From Candidatus Intricatilinea gracilis (GTDB taxonomy: Bacteria; Pseudomonadota; Gammaproteobacteria; Burkholderiales; Burkholderiaceae_C): a stretch of 64,000 nucleotides of DNA. This document shows positions 45,754 through 53,001 of the stretch, one piece after another. Positions within the stretch are counted from its first letter, which is position 1. Every line of letters begins with the position of its first letter. Under the pieces are notes generated by a model, which saw only the letters and a program-made list of their open reading frames with translations, was not told the DNA's origin and searched no databases. Where the stretch lies: the NCBI GenBank assembly GCA_016702605.1, contig JADJDQ010000004.1:310001-374000 (forward strand), in the 5' to 3' direction. The translations under genes and the position numbers were made by a program.

Positions 45754-45767
45754 GGCCAATGTTGGCC
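45754..45767. other. Small hairpin before pufB
   Basis: GGCCAATGTTGGCC is a perfect 6-base stem with a 2-base loop in the bchZ-pufB spacer, 29 bases before pufB. It may mark the 5' end of processed puf mRNA. The rest of this 185-base spacer shows no PpsR site and no pufQ in its usual position. Confidence 0.4.
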
Positions 45768-45796
45768 GAGAGGCCATTCGATAAAGGAACCAAGTT

Positions 45797-45943
45797 ATGG
45801 CTGATCGAAACGGCTCACTGTCCGGGTTGACAGAGCAGGAGGCCCGTGAATTCCACGGCATCTTCACTACCAGTTTCATAGGCTTCACGGTGGTCGCGAT
45901 CGTCGCCCACGTGCTGGTCTGGAACTGGCGCTCGTGGCTCTAA
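45797..45943 (+). CDS. pufB: LH1 antenna beta polypeptide
   Basis: Single-pass antenna polypeptide binding bacteriochlorophyll in the LH1 ring around the reaction centre. It has 48 aa. The N-terminus is cytoplasmic (SLSGLTEQEAREFHGIF). The membrane helix holds the ligand His in VAHVLVW, and the C-terminus is WNWRSWL, closely like Rubrivivax PufB. An aaagga ribosome site precedes the ATG. It is followed, not by pufA, but by a 73-codon gene. Confidence 0.96.
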   Translation: MADRNGSLSGLTEQEAREFHGIFTTSFIGFTVVAIVAHVLVWNWRSWL

Positions 45944-45967
45944 GTACCCGCTCATAAGGAGCATTCC

Positions 45968-46189
45968 ATGGCAGCTTCAACACTCAAGACCAGCGCACCA
46001 CAGGTCGTCGACCACCAGGTCTCACGTCTTGTGTTCTGCGTCAGCTTTGCCGTGTTTCTGGTGATCGCCCTCGTCGCCGAGTTGCTGACCATGCGTTGGC
46101 GTTCCTGGTTTCCAGGCGCCGAGGGAGAGGGGTCGTTGATCGGCGGCGTCAAGTCGGCGGTTTACACCTTCATGTCATCCATTCCCTAG
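45968..46189 (+). CDS. 73-aa single-pass membrane protein between pufB and pufA (PufQ-like?)
   Basis: Its own strong ribosome site (aaggag) and good codon use support a real gene. Layout: about 20 polar residues (MAASTLKTSAPQVVDHQVSR), one membrane helix (about 21-43), then RWRSWFPGAEGEG and an amphipathic-looking end. The helix has no His, so it should not bind bacteriochlorophyll. Size, topology and the VDHQVSRLVF start recall PufQ, which in Rhodobacter lies upstream of pufB, but similarity is weak. A LH1-associated or pigment-delivery role is an inference. Confidence 0.75.
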   Translation: MAASTLKTSAPQVVDHQVSRLVFCVSFAVFLVIALVAELLTMRWRSWFPGAEGEGSLIGGVKSAVYTFMSSIP

Positions 46190-46201
46190 GAGAAACGAAA
46201 C

Positions 46202-46387
46202 ATGTGGAGATTGTGGCTTTTGTTCGACCCGCGTCGGGTCCTTATCGCGCTGTTCACGTTCCTGTTCGGACTGGCAGTGTTGATCCATTTCATCTTGCTC
46301 AGTACCGACAAGTACAACTGGATCGAAGGTGCCAAGAAAACCAAGACGGCAGTGGTCGAAGTCGTGCCGATGCCCCCTTCGGCCTGA
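46202..46387 (+). CDS. pufA: LH1 antenna alpha polypeptide
   Basis: Partner of PufB in the LH1 ring, 61 aa. It starts MWRLWLLFDPRRVLIAL, the hallmark N-terminus. The ligand His lies in AVLIHFILL, and TDKYNWIEG follows. The C-terminal tail (KKTKTAVVEVVPMPPSA) resembles the long tail of Rubrivivax PufA. It has a taggag ribosome site 12 bases after the 73-aa gene. Confidence 0.96.
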   Translation: MWRLWLLFDPRRVLIALFTFLFGLAVLIHFILLSTDKYNWIEGAKKTKTAVVEVVPMPPSA

Positions 46388-46401
46388 ACGCGATTGGCGG
46401 A

Positions 46402-46420
46402 CGCCTGCCCTATCCAGGCG
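46402..46420. other. Stem-loop 1 in the pufA-pufL spacer
   Basis: CGCCTG / CAGGCG with a 7-base loop, 15 bases after the pufA stop. First of three hairpins in a 139-base non-coding spacer. Confidence 0.5.
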
Positions 46421-46435
46421 GGCAACTGCAACTCA

Positions 46436-46469
46436 GCGACCAGAGGGCGCCCTGTGCGCCGCTGGTCGC
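46436..46469. other. Stem-loop 2 in the pufA-pufL spacer (mRNA stabiliser)
   Basis: Perfect 8-base arms GCGACCAG (46436-46443) and CTGGTCGC (46462-46469), with further GC pairing inside the loop. In Rhodobacter a hairpin here protects the pufBA message and gives antenna excess over reaction centre; the same role is expected. Confidence 0.7.
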
Positions 46470-46491
46470 CCATGAATGCACAACGACGCGT

Positions 46492-46518
46492 CCCGTTCCG
46501 GGAGGCGTTCAAAACGGG
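46492..46518. other. Stem-loop 3 covering the pufL ribosome site
   Basis: CCCGTT (46492-46497) / AACGGG (46513-46518). The 3' arm overlaps the gggag before pufL, so folding could lower pufL translation. Confidence 0.4.
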
Positions 46519-46526
46519 AGCCAGCG

Positions 46527-47351
46527 ATGGCCATGCTCAGTTTCGAGAAGAAGTATCGGGTGCGCGGCGGAACGCTGCTCGGAGGCGATCTGTTCGACTT
46601 CTGGGTAGGACCGTTCTACGTCGGTTTCTTCGGCGTCACGACCATGTTCTTCTCGGTCGTCGGCACCTTGCTGATCGTCTGGGGCGCGGCACTCGGGCCG
46701 ACCTGGAACATCTGGCAGATCAATATCGCGCCGCCTGATCTTTCGTACGGACTCAGGTTTGCACCACTCGCTGAAGGTGGGTTGTGGCAACTCATCACCA
46801 TTTGCGCAATCGGCGCGTTTGTGTCGTGGGCACTGCGAGAGGTCGAGATCTGCCGAAAGCTGGGCATGGGGTACCACGTACCCGCCACCTTCGGCATGGC
46901 AATCTTTGCCTACATCACGCTCGAGGTGATCCGGCCCATCCTGCTCGGCGCCTGGGGTCATGGGTTTCCGTACGGGATCATGAGCCACCTCGACTGGGTA
47001 TCCAACACCGGCTACCAGTATCTGCACTTCCATTACAACCCGGCGCACATGCTGGCGATCAGTTTCTTCTTCGCCACCACCTTTGCCCTGGCGTTGCACG
47101 GGTCACTCATCTTGTCGGCGTCGAACCCGGTCAAGGGTCAGATGGTCAAGACGGCCGAACACGAGAACACGTTCTTTCGCGACACGGTCGGTTATTCGAT
47201 CGGCACATTGGGTGTGCACCGGCTGGGCCTGTACCTGGCACTCGCAGCGGTGTTCTTCAGCGCCGTGTGCATCGTCATCAGTGGTCCGTTCTGGACGCGT
47301 GGATGGCCCGAGTGGTGGGGCTGGTGGTTGAGCCTGCCGATCTGGCGCTGA
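46527..47351 (+). CDS. pufL: Photosynthetic reaction centre L subunit
   Basis: Five-helix core subunit of the type II reaction centre, binding special-pair and accessory bacteriochlorophylls, bacteriopheophytin and QB. It has 274 aa from the start at 46527 (MAMLSFEKKYRVRGGTLLGG). His ligands lie in GYQYLHFHYNPAHM and LALHGSL, and the non-haem iron region is TVGYSIGTLGVHRLGL. pufM follows 53 bases later. Confidence 0.98.
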   Translation: MAMLSFEKKYRVRGGTLLGGDLFDFWVGPFYVGFFGVTTMFFSVVGTLLIVWGAALGPTWNIWQINIAPPDLSYGLRFAPLAEGGLWQLITICAIGAFVSWALREVEICRKLGMGYHVPATFGMAIFAYITLEVIRPILLGAWGHGFPYGIMSHLDWVSNTGYQYLHFHYNPAHMLAISFFFATTFALALHGSLILSASNPVKGQMVKTAEHENTFFRDTVGYSIGTLGVHRLGLYLALAAVFFSAVCIVISGPFWTRGWPEWWGWWLSLPIWR

Positions 47352-47404
47352 AGCCCTATCGGTCCACGCCCGCTCAAATTTCAGAACCCTGAGGAGAAGC
47401 CTAC

Positions 47405-48373
47405 ATGGCCAACTTCGAGAACCTATTCACCCGGGTACAGGCACACACGCCGTCGTACGCCGGTGTGCCCCTCGCCAGTGGAGGTAGTGAACGAGTCCTG
47501 ACGCCGTTTCATTCGCGCCTGCTGGGGATGATCGGTGACGCACAGCTCGGGCCGATCTACCTCGGCTGGTTCGGCCTGGCTTCGCTGTTGTGTGGTTTCG
47601 TGGCCTTCGAGATCATCGGCCTGAACATGCTCGCGTCGGTGAACTGGAGCCCGATCCAGTTCGTGCGCCAACTGCCCTGGCTGGCACTCGAGCCGCCGTC
47701 GCCTGCATACGGCTTGCATATTCCGCCCCTGGCGCAAGGCGGTTGGTGGCTGATGGCTGGTTTTTTCCTGACGCTGTCGCTGATCCTGTGGTGTGTGCGC
47801 ATGTACCGCCGCGCTCACGCGCTCGGGCTGGGCTCACACACGGCCTGGGCGTTCATGTCGGCGATCTGGCTGTTCCTGGTGCTGGGCTTCATTCGCCCCG
47901 TCATGATGGGCAACTGGGGCGAGGCGGTGCCGTTCGGTATCTTCCCGCACCTCGACTGGACAGCTGCCTTCTCGCTGCGCTACGGCAACCTGTTCTACAA
48001 CCCGTTCCACATGTTGTCGATCGCCTTCCTGTACGGCTCGACGCTGCTGTTCGCGATGCACGGCGCCACCATCCTGGCCGTTGGTCGTTATGGCGGTGAA
48101 CGCGAGGTGGAGCAGATCGTCGACCGCGGCACGGCGTCCGAACGTGCGGCGCTGTTCTGGCGCTGGACCATGGGTTTCAACGCCACGATGGAGTCCATCC
48201 ACCGCTGGGCCTGGTGGTTCGCCGTTCTGTGCCCGCTCACTGGTGGCATCGGCATCCTGCTGACCGGCACGGTGGTCGACAACTGGTACCTCTGGGCTGT
48301 GCAGCACGGCGTGGCGCCTGCTTATCCGGCGGCGTTCCCGGTCGGTGCGGATCCGGCACTGCTGCCCAAGTGA
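47405..48373 (+). CDS. pufM: Photosynthetic reaction centre M subunit
   Basis: Five-helix partner of PufL that binds QA, 322 aa. Ligand His residues lie in NPFHMLSIAFLYGSTLLFAMHG, and the iron-binding and QA region is WRWTMGFNATMESIHRWAWW. There is no pufX downstream; a bound cytochrome gene follows instead. A gaggag ribosome site lies 10 bases before the ATG. Confidence 0.98.
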   Translation: MANFENLFTRVQAHTPSYAGVPLASGGSERVLTPFHSRLLGMIGDAQLGPIYLGWFGLASLLCGFVAFEIIGLNMLASVNWSPIQFVRQLPWLALEPPSPAYGLHIPPLAQGGWWLMAGFFLTLSLILWCVRMYRRAHALGLGSHTAWAFMSAIWLFLVLGFIRPVMMGNWGEAVPFGIFPHLDWTAAFSLRYGNLFYNPFHMLSIAFLYGSTLLFAMHGATILAVGRYGGEREVEQIVDRGTASERAALFWRWTMGFNATMESIHRWAWWFAVLCPLTGGIGILLTGTVVDNWYLWAVQHGVAPAYPAAFPVGADPALLPK

Positions 48374-48415
48374 TGGTGCTGGTCCCCATCTACCCGAAAC
48401 CAACAAGGTAATCTC

Positions 48416-49483
48416 ATGAAGAATCTCTTCACTGGGGGACTGGTGGCGCTGCTCGGCGCAGCCCTGCTCAGTGGCTGCGAGAAGCCTCCGATCGACTCGG
48501 TGCAAAACGGTTTCCGCGGGACTGGCATGGTGCAGGTGAGCAATCCGCGCATCACGTCGGCGCTGGATGCTGCCCAGGTGCCGCCCACGGCCATCCCGGC
48601 AATGCCCGCAGGTGGCCCGCTGGCAAAGGACATCTTCAAGAACGTGCAGGTGCTGGGCAATCTGTCGGTGGGCGAGTTCACTCGCACCATGCTGGCCATC
48701 ACGGCCTGGGTGGCGCCGGCGCAGGGCTGTGCCTACTGCCACGTGACGGGTGACGATCTGTCGATCGACAAGCTGTACACCAAGACCGTGGCACGCAAGA
48801 TGTTGCAGATGACCCTGCACATCAACAAGGACTGGCAGAACCACGTCGCCGCCACCGGCGTCACCTGCTACACCTGCCATCGCGGCCAACCCGTGCCGGC
48901 CAAGGTGTGGTTTACCGACCCGGGGCCCAGACAAGCGAAGGGATCGACGGCAGGCAGCGCCGGACAGAACAAGCCGGCGATCGAAGCGGGCTTGATGGCC
49001 ACACCCTACGACCCGTTCACACCCTTCCTGCTGCAGGACACACCCATACGGGTACTGGGCGGGACGGCATTGCCTACCGGCAACCTCCAGAACATCAAGC
49101 AGACCGAGGCCACCTATTCGTTGATGGTGCATATCTCGACGTCACTCGGTGTCAACTGCACGTTCTGCCACAACAGCCGCTCATTTGCCGCGTGGGACCA
49201 GAGCCCGCCGCAACGTACCGTCGCCTTCCATGCCATCCGCATGGCGCGTGATCTGAACAAGACCTACATGGAACCGCTGACGACCACGTTCCCGCCGGAA
49301 CGCCTGGGGCCGCTAGGCGACGTGCCGAAGATAAGTTGCGCGACCTGCCACCAGGGACAGAACAAGCCGCTCAGGGGGGCGCCGCTGCTCGAGGATCACC
49401 CTGTCTTGGGACCGACCGTGGTGGCGGCCAACGCCGTGCCGGCGGCGGCGGTTGCCGGGGTCTCGACAACTGCGCCGAAGTAG
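48416..49483 (+). CDS. pufC: Reaction-centre tetrahaem cytochrome c subunit
   Basis: Periplasmic cytochrome bound to the reaction centre that re-reduces the special pair. It has 355 aa. A lipoprotein signal ends LLSGC (Cys21). Four CXXCH motifs are present: CAYCH, CYTCH, CTFCH and CATCH. The Ala-rich tail after the fourth haem is like Rubrivivax PufC. It ends the puf group, 38 bases before ispH. Confidence 0.97.
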   Translation: MKNLFTGGLVALLGAALLSGCEKPPIDSVQNGFRGTGMVQVSNPRITSALDAAQVPPTAIPAMPAGGPLAKDIFKNVQVLGNLSVGEFTRTMLAITAWVAPAQGCAYCHVTGDDLSIDKLYTKTVARKMLQMTLHINKDWQNHVAATGVTCYTCHRGQPVPAKVWFTDPGPRQAKGSTAGSAGQNKPAIEAGLMATPYDPFTPFLLQDTPIRVLGGTALPTGNLQNIKQTEATYSLMVHISTSLGVNCTFCHNSRSFAAWDQSPPQRTVAFHAIRMARDLNKTYMEPLTTTFPPERLGPLGDVPKISCATCHQGQNKPLRGAPLLEDHPVLGPTVVAANAVPAAAVAGVSTTAPK

Positions 49484-49521
49484 GCCCCTGCGTTTGAGCA
49501 CATCGCGGCGTTGGTGACAAC

Positions 49522-50493
49522 ATGGACATGGCGATCAAGCAGGTCCTGTCTGCCGATGTGCTGCTGGCGCAGCCTCGTGGCTTTTGCGCCGGCGTGGTGC
49601 GGGCCATCGACGTGGTGGAGAAAGCGCTCGAGTTGCACGGCGCGCCGGTGCATGTCTTTCACGAGATCGTGCACAACGGGCATGTCGTCAAGATGCTCGA
49701 GCGCCGCGGCGCCATCTTCGTCGACGCCATCGGCGACATACCGCGTGGTGCGGTCACGGTGTTCAGCGCCCATGGGGTGTCGCAACGTGTTGTGGCCGAT
49801 GTTGCGGCACGTGATCTGAAAGTGATCGATGCCACCTGTCCCCTGGTGGCCAAGGTGCATCAGCAGGCACAGGGTTACGCCGCCCGTGGGCTGACCGTCA
49901 TCATCATCGGCCACGCAGGTCACGACGAGGTCGAAGGCACGTTGGGCTCGATCGACGGGCCGGCGCGTGTGGTGTCGTCAGTCATGGATGTGCACACGCT
50001 AGACATCGCGCCTGGCACACCGCTCGCCTACGTGACACAGACCACCCTGAGCGTGGACGACACACGCGACATCATTGCTGCGTTGGGCGAGCGATACCCC
50101 GATATCCAGGGGCCAGCACTGTCGGACATCTGTTACGCCACGCAGAACCGTCAGACCGCGGTGCGCATCATGGCGCGTCAGGTCGATGTCGTGCTCGTGG
50201 TCGGCGCACGCAACAGCAGCAACAGCTGTCGGCTGCGCGAAGTAGCCGAGCAGCAAGGTGTGCCTGCCTGGTTGATCGAAGATGCCAGCCAGATCGACCC
50301 GAGCTGGCTGCTCGGTACCGGTTGCATCGGGCTCACCGCTGGTGCCAGCACACCAGAGGTGCTGGTGCAGGGCGTGGCCAGGCGCCTACGAGAACTGGGC
50401 GTTCGTGCCACCCGCCAATTGCCGGGAAAGGCCGAGGTGGTGAGCTTCCGGTTGCCGGCCGGTTTGATCGACGTGCCTGAACGTGTGACCTGA
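49522..50493 (+). CDS. ispH: 4-Hydroxy-3-methylbut-2-enyl diphosphate reductase
   Basis: Last step of the MEP isoprenoid pathway, an iron-sulfur enzyme of 323 aa. The three cluster Cys residues are in QPRGFCAGVVRA, IDATCPLVAK and SSNSCRLREV. Location beside puf suggests the isoprenoid supply is tied to pigment synthesis; a second housekeeping copy elsewhere would be worth looking for. It is convergent with bchJ, with a small CGCCT/AGGCG hairpin (50495-50507) between. Confidence 0.95.
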   Translation: MDMAIKQVLSADVLLAQPRGFCAGVVRAIDVVEKALELHGAPVHVFHEIVHNGHVVKMLERRGAIFVDAIGDIPRGAVTVFSAHGVSQRVVADVAARDLKVIDATCPLVAKVHQQAQGYAARGLTVIIIGHAGHDEVEGTLGSIDGPARVVSSVMDVHTLDIAPGTPLAYVTQTTLSVDDTRDIIAALGERYPDIQGPALSDICYATQNRQTAVRIMARQVDVVLVVGARNSSNSCRLREVAEQQGVPAWLIEDASQIDPSWLLGTGCIGLTAGASTPEVLVQGVARRLRELGVRATRQLPGKAEVVSFRLPAGLIDVPERVT

Positions 50494-50494
50494 A

Positions 50495-50507
50495 CGCCTG
50501 TGAGGCG
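50495..50507. terminator. Short hairpin between ispH and bchJ stops
   Basis: CGCCTGTGAGGCG (5-base stem, 3-base loop) begins 1 base after the ispH stop. There is no T-run, so a terminator role is tentative. Confidence 0.35.
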
Positions 50508-50523
50508 GCAGGCACTGAGGGCC

Positions 50524-51135
50524 TCAGGGCCACCGAACATCGAATTGGCAGCAATCGTCCCCACAGGCTTCGCAGCTGATCTCCACGACCTTGGCCATTG
50601 GATGGACCAGCTCCTGGAACAGGCGTTCGAATGTGGCTGCGTAGAACATGCAGCCGGGATCGGGCAGTGACACGCCTCGACACAGCGGGTTGTTGTGCAG
50701 GGTCAGCAGCAAGGGCGGCCCGAACTCGACGGCAAATGTGCCGCTGCCTGCAAAGGTCCAGGCGTGTTTGCCCACTGCAGCCAGCAGGGCACGAGCGGCC
50801 AGCGGCGCAGGCAGAAGCTTGAGGATTACCTGGGCAAGACGCGGTATGCGGTGTGCCAGCAGGTAGTCGCCGGTGCGCCGACCCGCGTCGCCGGCTACTA
50901 CCTCGGCTTCCTCGGTGCCCAAGGTTGCCCGCAGCGCCATGTGTAGGCTCAGCACATCGGCTTCGTCTACCATGTGCTGCGGTGGCTGGGACAGGTGGCT
51001 CAATAGCCCCGCACGCGAAAACACGCTGACGGCGGCGGCTTCGCCGGCGCGTGCCTGCAGCGCCTCAGCCACCCGCGTGATCGCGTTGGGGCCGATACGG
51101 GCGCGCAGGTCGACCGGCAGGACGGCTGCACTCAT
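50524..51135 (-). CDS. bchJ: BchJ, V4R-domain protein
   Basis: A 203-aa protein once called 4-vinyl reductase; Rhodobacter work suggests instead that it helps deliver substrate or affects Mg-chelatase and the cyclase. The V4R domain occupies about residues 110-200, with Cys-rich end ISCEACGDDCCQF. The start overlaps the bchE stop by 4 bases (ATGA), so it is coupled to bchE. Confidence 0.92.
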   Translation of the reverse strand: MSAAVLPVDLRARIGPNAITRVAEALQARAGEAAAVSVFSRAGLLSHLSQPPQHMVDEADVLSLHMALRATLGTEEAEVVAGDAGRRTGDYLLAHRIPRLAQVILKLLPAPLAARALLAAVGKHAWTFAGSGTFAVEFGPPLLLTLHNNPLCRGVSLPDPGCMFYAATFERLFQELVHPMAKVVEISCEACGDDCCQFDVRWP

Positions 51136-52835
51136 GCCGGAGCCCCCGCCGCCCCCTTCGCAGCCACGGTGGCCCGGGCCGCGTCGTTGGCACCTGATGC
51201 CAGCACCACATCGAAGTCCGAATCTGCCAGCTGTTCGGTGCCGCCGCCGCAGGCCATGGCGGCATTGATTTCGCCTTGCCGGCGCTTGTGTTCGATCTTG
51301 GGGCCGTGCATGGTGACCCAGCCGGCGTCGGCATCGGCCGTCATGGCGGCGGAAGGCCGCTCGAACTCACGTGTGTTGTCGAAGGCGAAGTCGACCGTCT
51401 TCTTGCTCTGCGGCCCCCAGTAGCCGACTCTGCCCAGGTCATAGAAGGTGCGCTGGAAGCTGCTTTTCAGGAAGGCCTTCAGGCAGCCCAGCAGGTATTT
51501 GCGACGCAGCTTGTCCTTCTCCCAGGGGTACTGGAAGAAGCTCTTGTTCATGAAGAAGCGGCGGTAGTTGTTCATCACCCGGTCGAGCAACTCGGCGCGG
51601 TCCATCGCGTCGGGCTTCATGATCGGGGTGACGAAGTTGTATTTCTCGAAGTCGAACACCTCGACCTTGTCGCCCAGTTCCTGGAACAGATCGCTGAACG
51701 GCCAGGGTGTGTACATCGCCCAGTTGGCCATGTCGGGGTTCCAGTCGCGCGCCATGCGATAGGTTTCCTCGAGCGTCTCGGCGGTCTCGTTCTCTAGGCC
51801 GACGATGAACTGGGCCTCGGTGACGATGCCGGCGTCGCGCAGCAGCTGGATGGCCTTCTTGTTCTGCGCGATGGTCGTTTCCTTGTTGAAGCGATCGAGC
51901 TTGAGTTGTGCCGCGGCCTCGGTGCCGAGCGACACGTGGATCAGCCCGGCCTTGCGGAACAAGGGCAGCAGCTTCTCGTCGCGCAGGATGTCGGTCACGC
52001 GGGTGTTGATGCCCCACAACACGCCCAGATCGCGCGCGATCAACTCCTCACAGAACTGGATGAACTTCTTGCGGTGGATGGTGGGCTCTTCGTCGGCCAG
52101 GATGAAGAAGCCGACCTGGTGGTCGCGCACCAACGTCTCGATCTCGTCGACCACCTTCTTCGGGTCGCGGATGCGGTAATCGCGCCAGAACTTCCACTGG
52201 CTGCAAAAGGTACAGGTGAACGGGCAGCCGCGCGCGAAGTTGGGTATCGCCACACGGGTGTTCATCGGGATGTAGATGTACTTGTCCCATTCGAGGATGC
52301 CCCAGTCGGGCGTGATGCGGTCGAGGTCTTCGATGGTGGGTTCGGCGGCCGTAGCGATCACCTTGCCGTCGACCTGAAAGGCGATGCCGCGCACCGCCTG
52401 ACGGTCGAGCAACCAGCTGCCGTTGTCCACCGCGGTGACGAGGTTCAGGAACACCTGTTCACCTTCGCCGCGCACGATGGCGTCGATCCAGGGTGCCTCC
52501 TTGAGCACCTGCGGATACATGAAGGTGCCGTGAATGCCGCCCAGCACAGTGATCACATTCGGGTTCACTTCCTTGGCCACCTGCAGGATACGTTCGGCCT
52601 TGTAGATGGCGGGAGTGATGGCAGTGGCCCCGACCACATCCGGGTCGAGTTCTACCAGACGCGCACGCACCTGATCGTCGGTCAGATGGTGGGTCATGGC
52701 GTCGATGAAGGTCACATCGTCGTACCCACCTGCCTTCAGATAACCGGTCAGATAGGCAACCCAGGCCGGCGGCCAGTTCCCTGCGATTTCTGCGCCGCCA
52801 GAGTGGTAGTTGGGATGGATCAGGACTATGCGCAT
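51132..52835 (-). CDS. bchE: Anaerobic Mg-protoporphyrin monomethyl ester cyclase
   Basis: Radical-SAM, B12-dependent enzyme that forms ring E of bacteriochlorophyll without oxygen. It has 567 aa. The N-terminal cobalamin-binding part begins MRIVLIHPNYHSGGAEI. The radical-SAM cluster motif is GCPFTCTFCSQW (about residue 200). The aerobic enzyme acsF is also in the window. Tandem exact PpsR sites lie upstream. Confidence 0.97.
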   Translation of the reverse strand: MRIVLIHPNYHSGGAEIAGNWPPAWVAYLTGYLKAGGYDDVTFIDAMTHHLTDDQVRARLVELDPDVVGATAITPAIYKAERILQVAKEVNPNVITVLGGIHGTFMYPQVLKEAPWIDAIVRGEGEQVFLNLVTAVDNGSWLLDRQAVRGIAFQVDGKVIATAAEPTIEDLDRITPDWGILEWDKYIYIPMNTRVAIPNFARGCPFTCTFCSQWKFWRDYRIRDPKKVVDEIETLVRDHQVGFFILADEEPTIHRKKFIQFCEELIARDLGVLWGINTRVTDILRDEKLLPLFRKAGLIHVSLGTEAAAQLKLDRFNKETTIAQNKKAIQLLRDAGIVTEAQFIVGLENETAETLEETYRMARDWNPDMANWAMYTPWPFSDLFQELGDKVEVFDFEKYNFVTPIMKPDAMDRAELLDRVMNNYRRFFMNKSFFQYPWEKDKLRRKYLLGCLKAFLKSSFQRTFYDLGRVGYWGPQSKKTVDFAFDNTREFERPSAAMTADADAGWVTMHGPKIEHKRRQGEINAAMACGGGTEQLADSDFDVVLASGANDAARATVAAKGAAGAPA

Positions 52836-52863
52836 CGGGGAACTCCTCGTCGATTGATGACCT

Positions 52864-52881
52864 TGTCACATGTAGAGTACA
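52864..52881. promoter_or_regulatory. PpsR operator 1 between bchE and pucC
   Basis: TGTCACATGTAGAGTACA, exact TGT-N12-ACA, 29 bases upstream of the bchE start. It covers the bchE -10 candidate. Confidence 0.85.
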
Positions 52882-52898
52882 GTCGTGGTGTCAGTCAA
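52870..52898 (-). promoter_or_regulatory. Candidate promoter of bchEJ
   Basis: Minus strand -35 TTGACT (52893-52898) and -10 CTACAT (52870-52875) with a 17-base spacer. The -35 lies in operator 2 and the -10 in operator 1. Confidence 0.55.
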
Positions 52899-52906
52899 GA
52901 TTGACA
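52889..52906. promoter_or_regulatory. PpsR operator 2 between bchE and pucC
   Basis: TGTCAGTCAAGATTGACA, exact TGT-N12-ACA, 25 bases start-to-start from operator 1 and 96 bases before pucC. Confidence 0.85.
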
Positions 52907-53001
52907 TAGACCAAGAATGGCGGCATTGACATAGGGCTCGAGGACTAGGGATTTCCTGCACGCAAGGCCTGGTCCGGATCGAGCGCAAACACTCGAAGAG
53001 C

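Noticed and set aside
45612..45796. A pufQ gene or PpsR site in the bchZ-pufB spacer
   Set aside because: No open frame of suitable size and no TGT-N12-ACA match, even allowing one mismatch in either arm, was found by eye.
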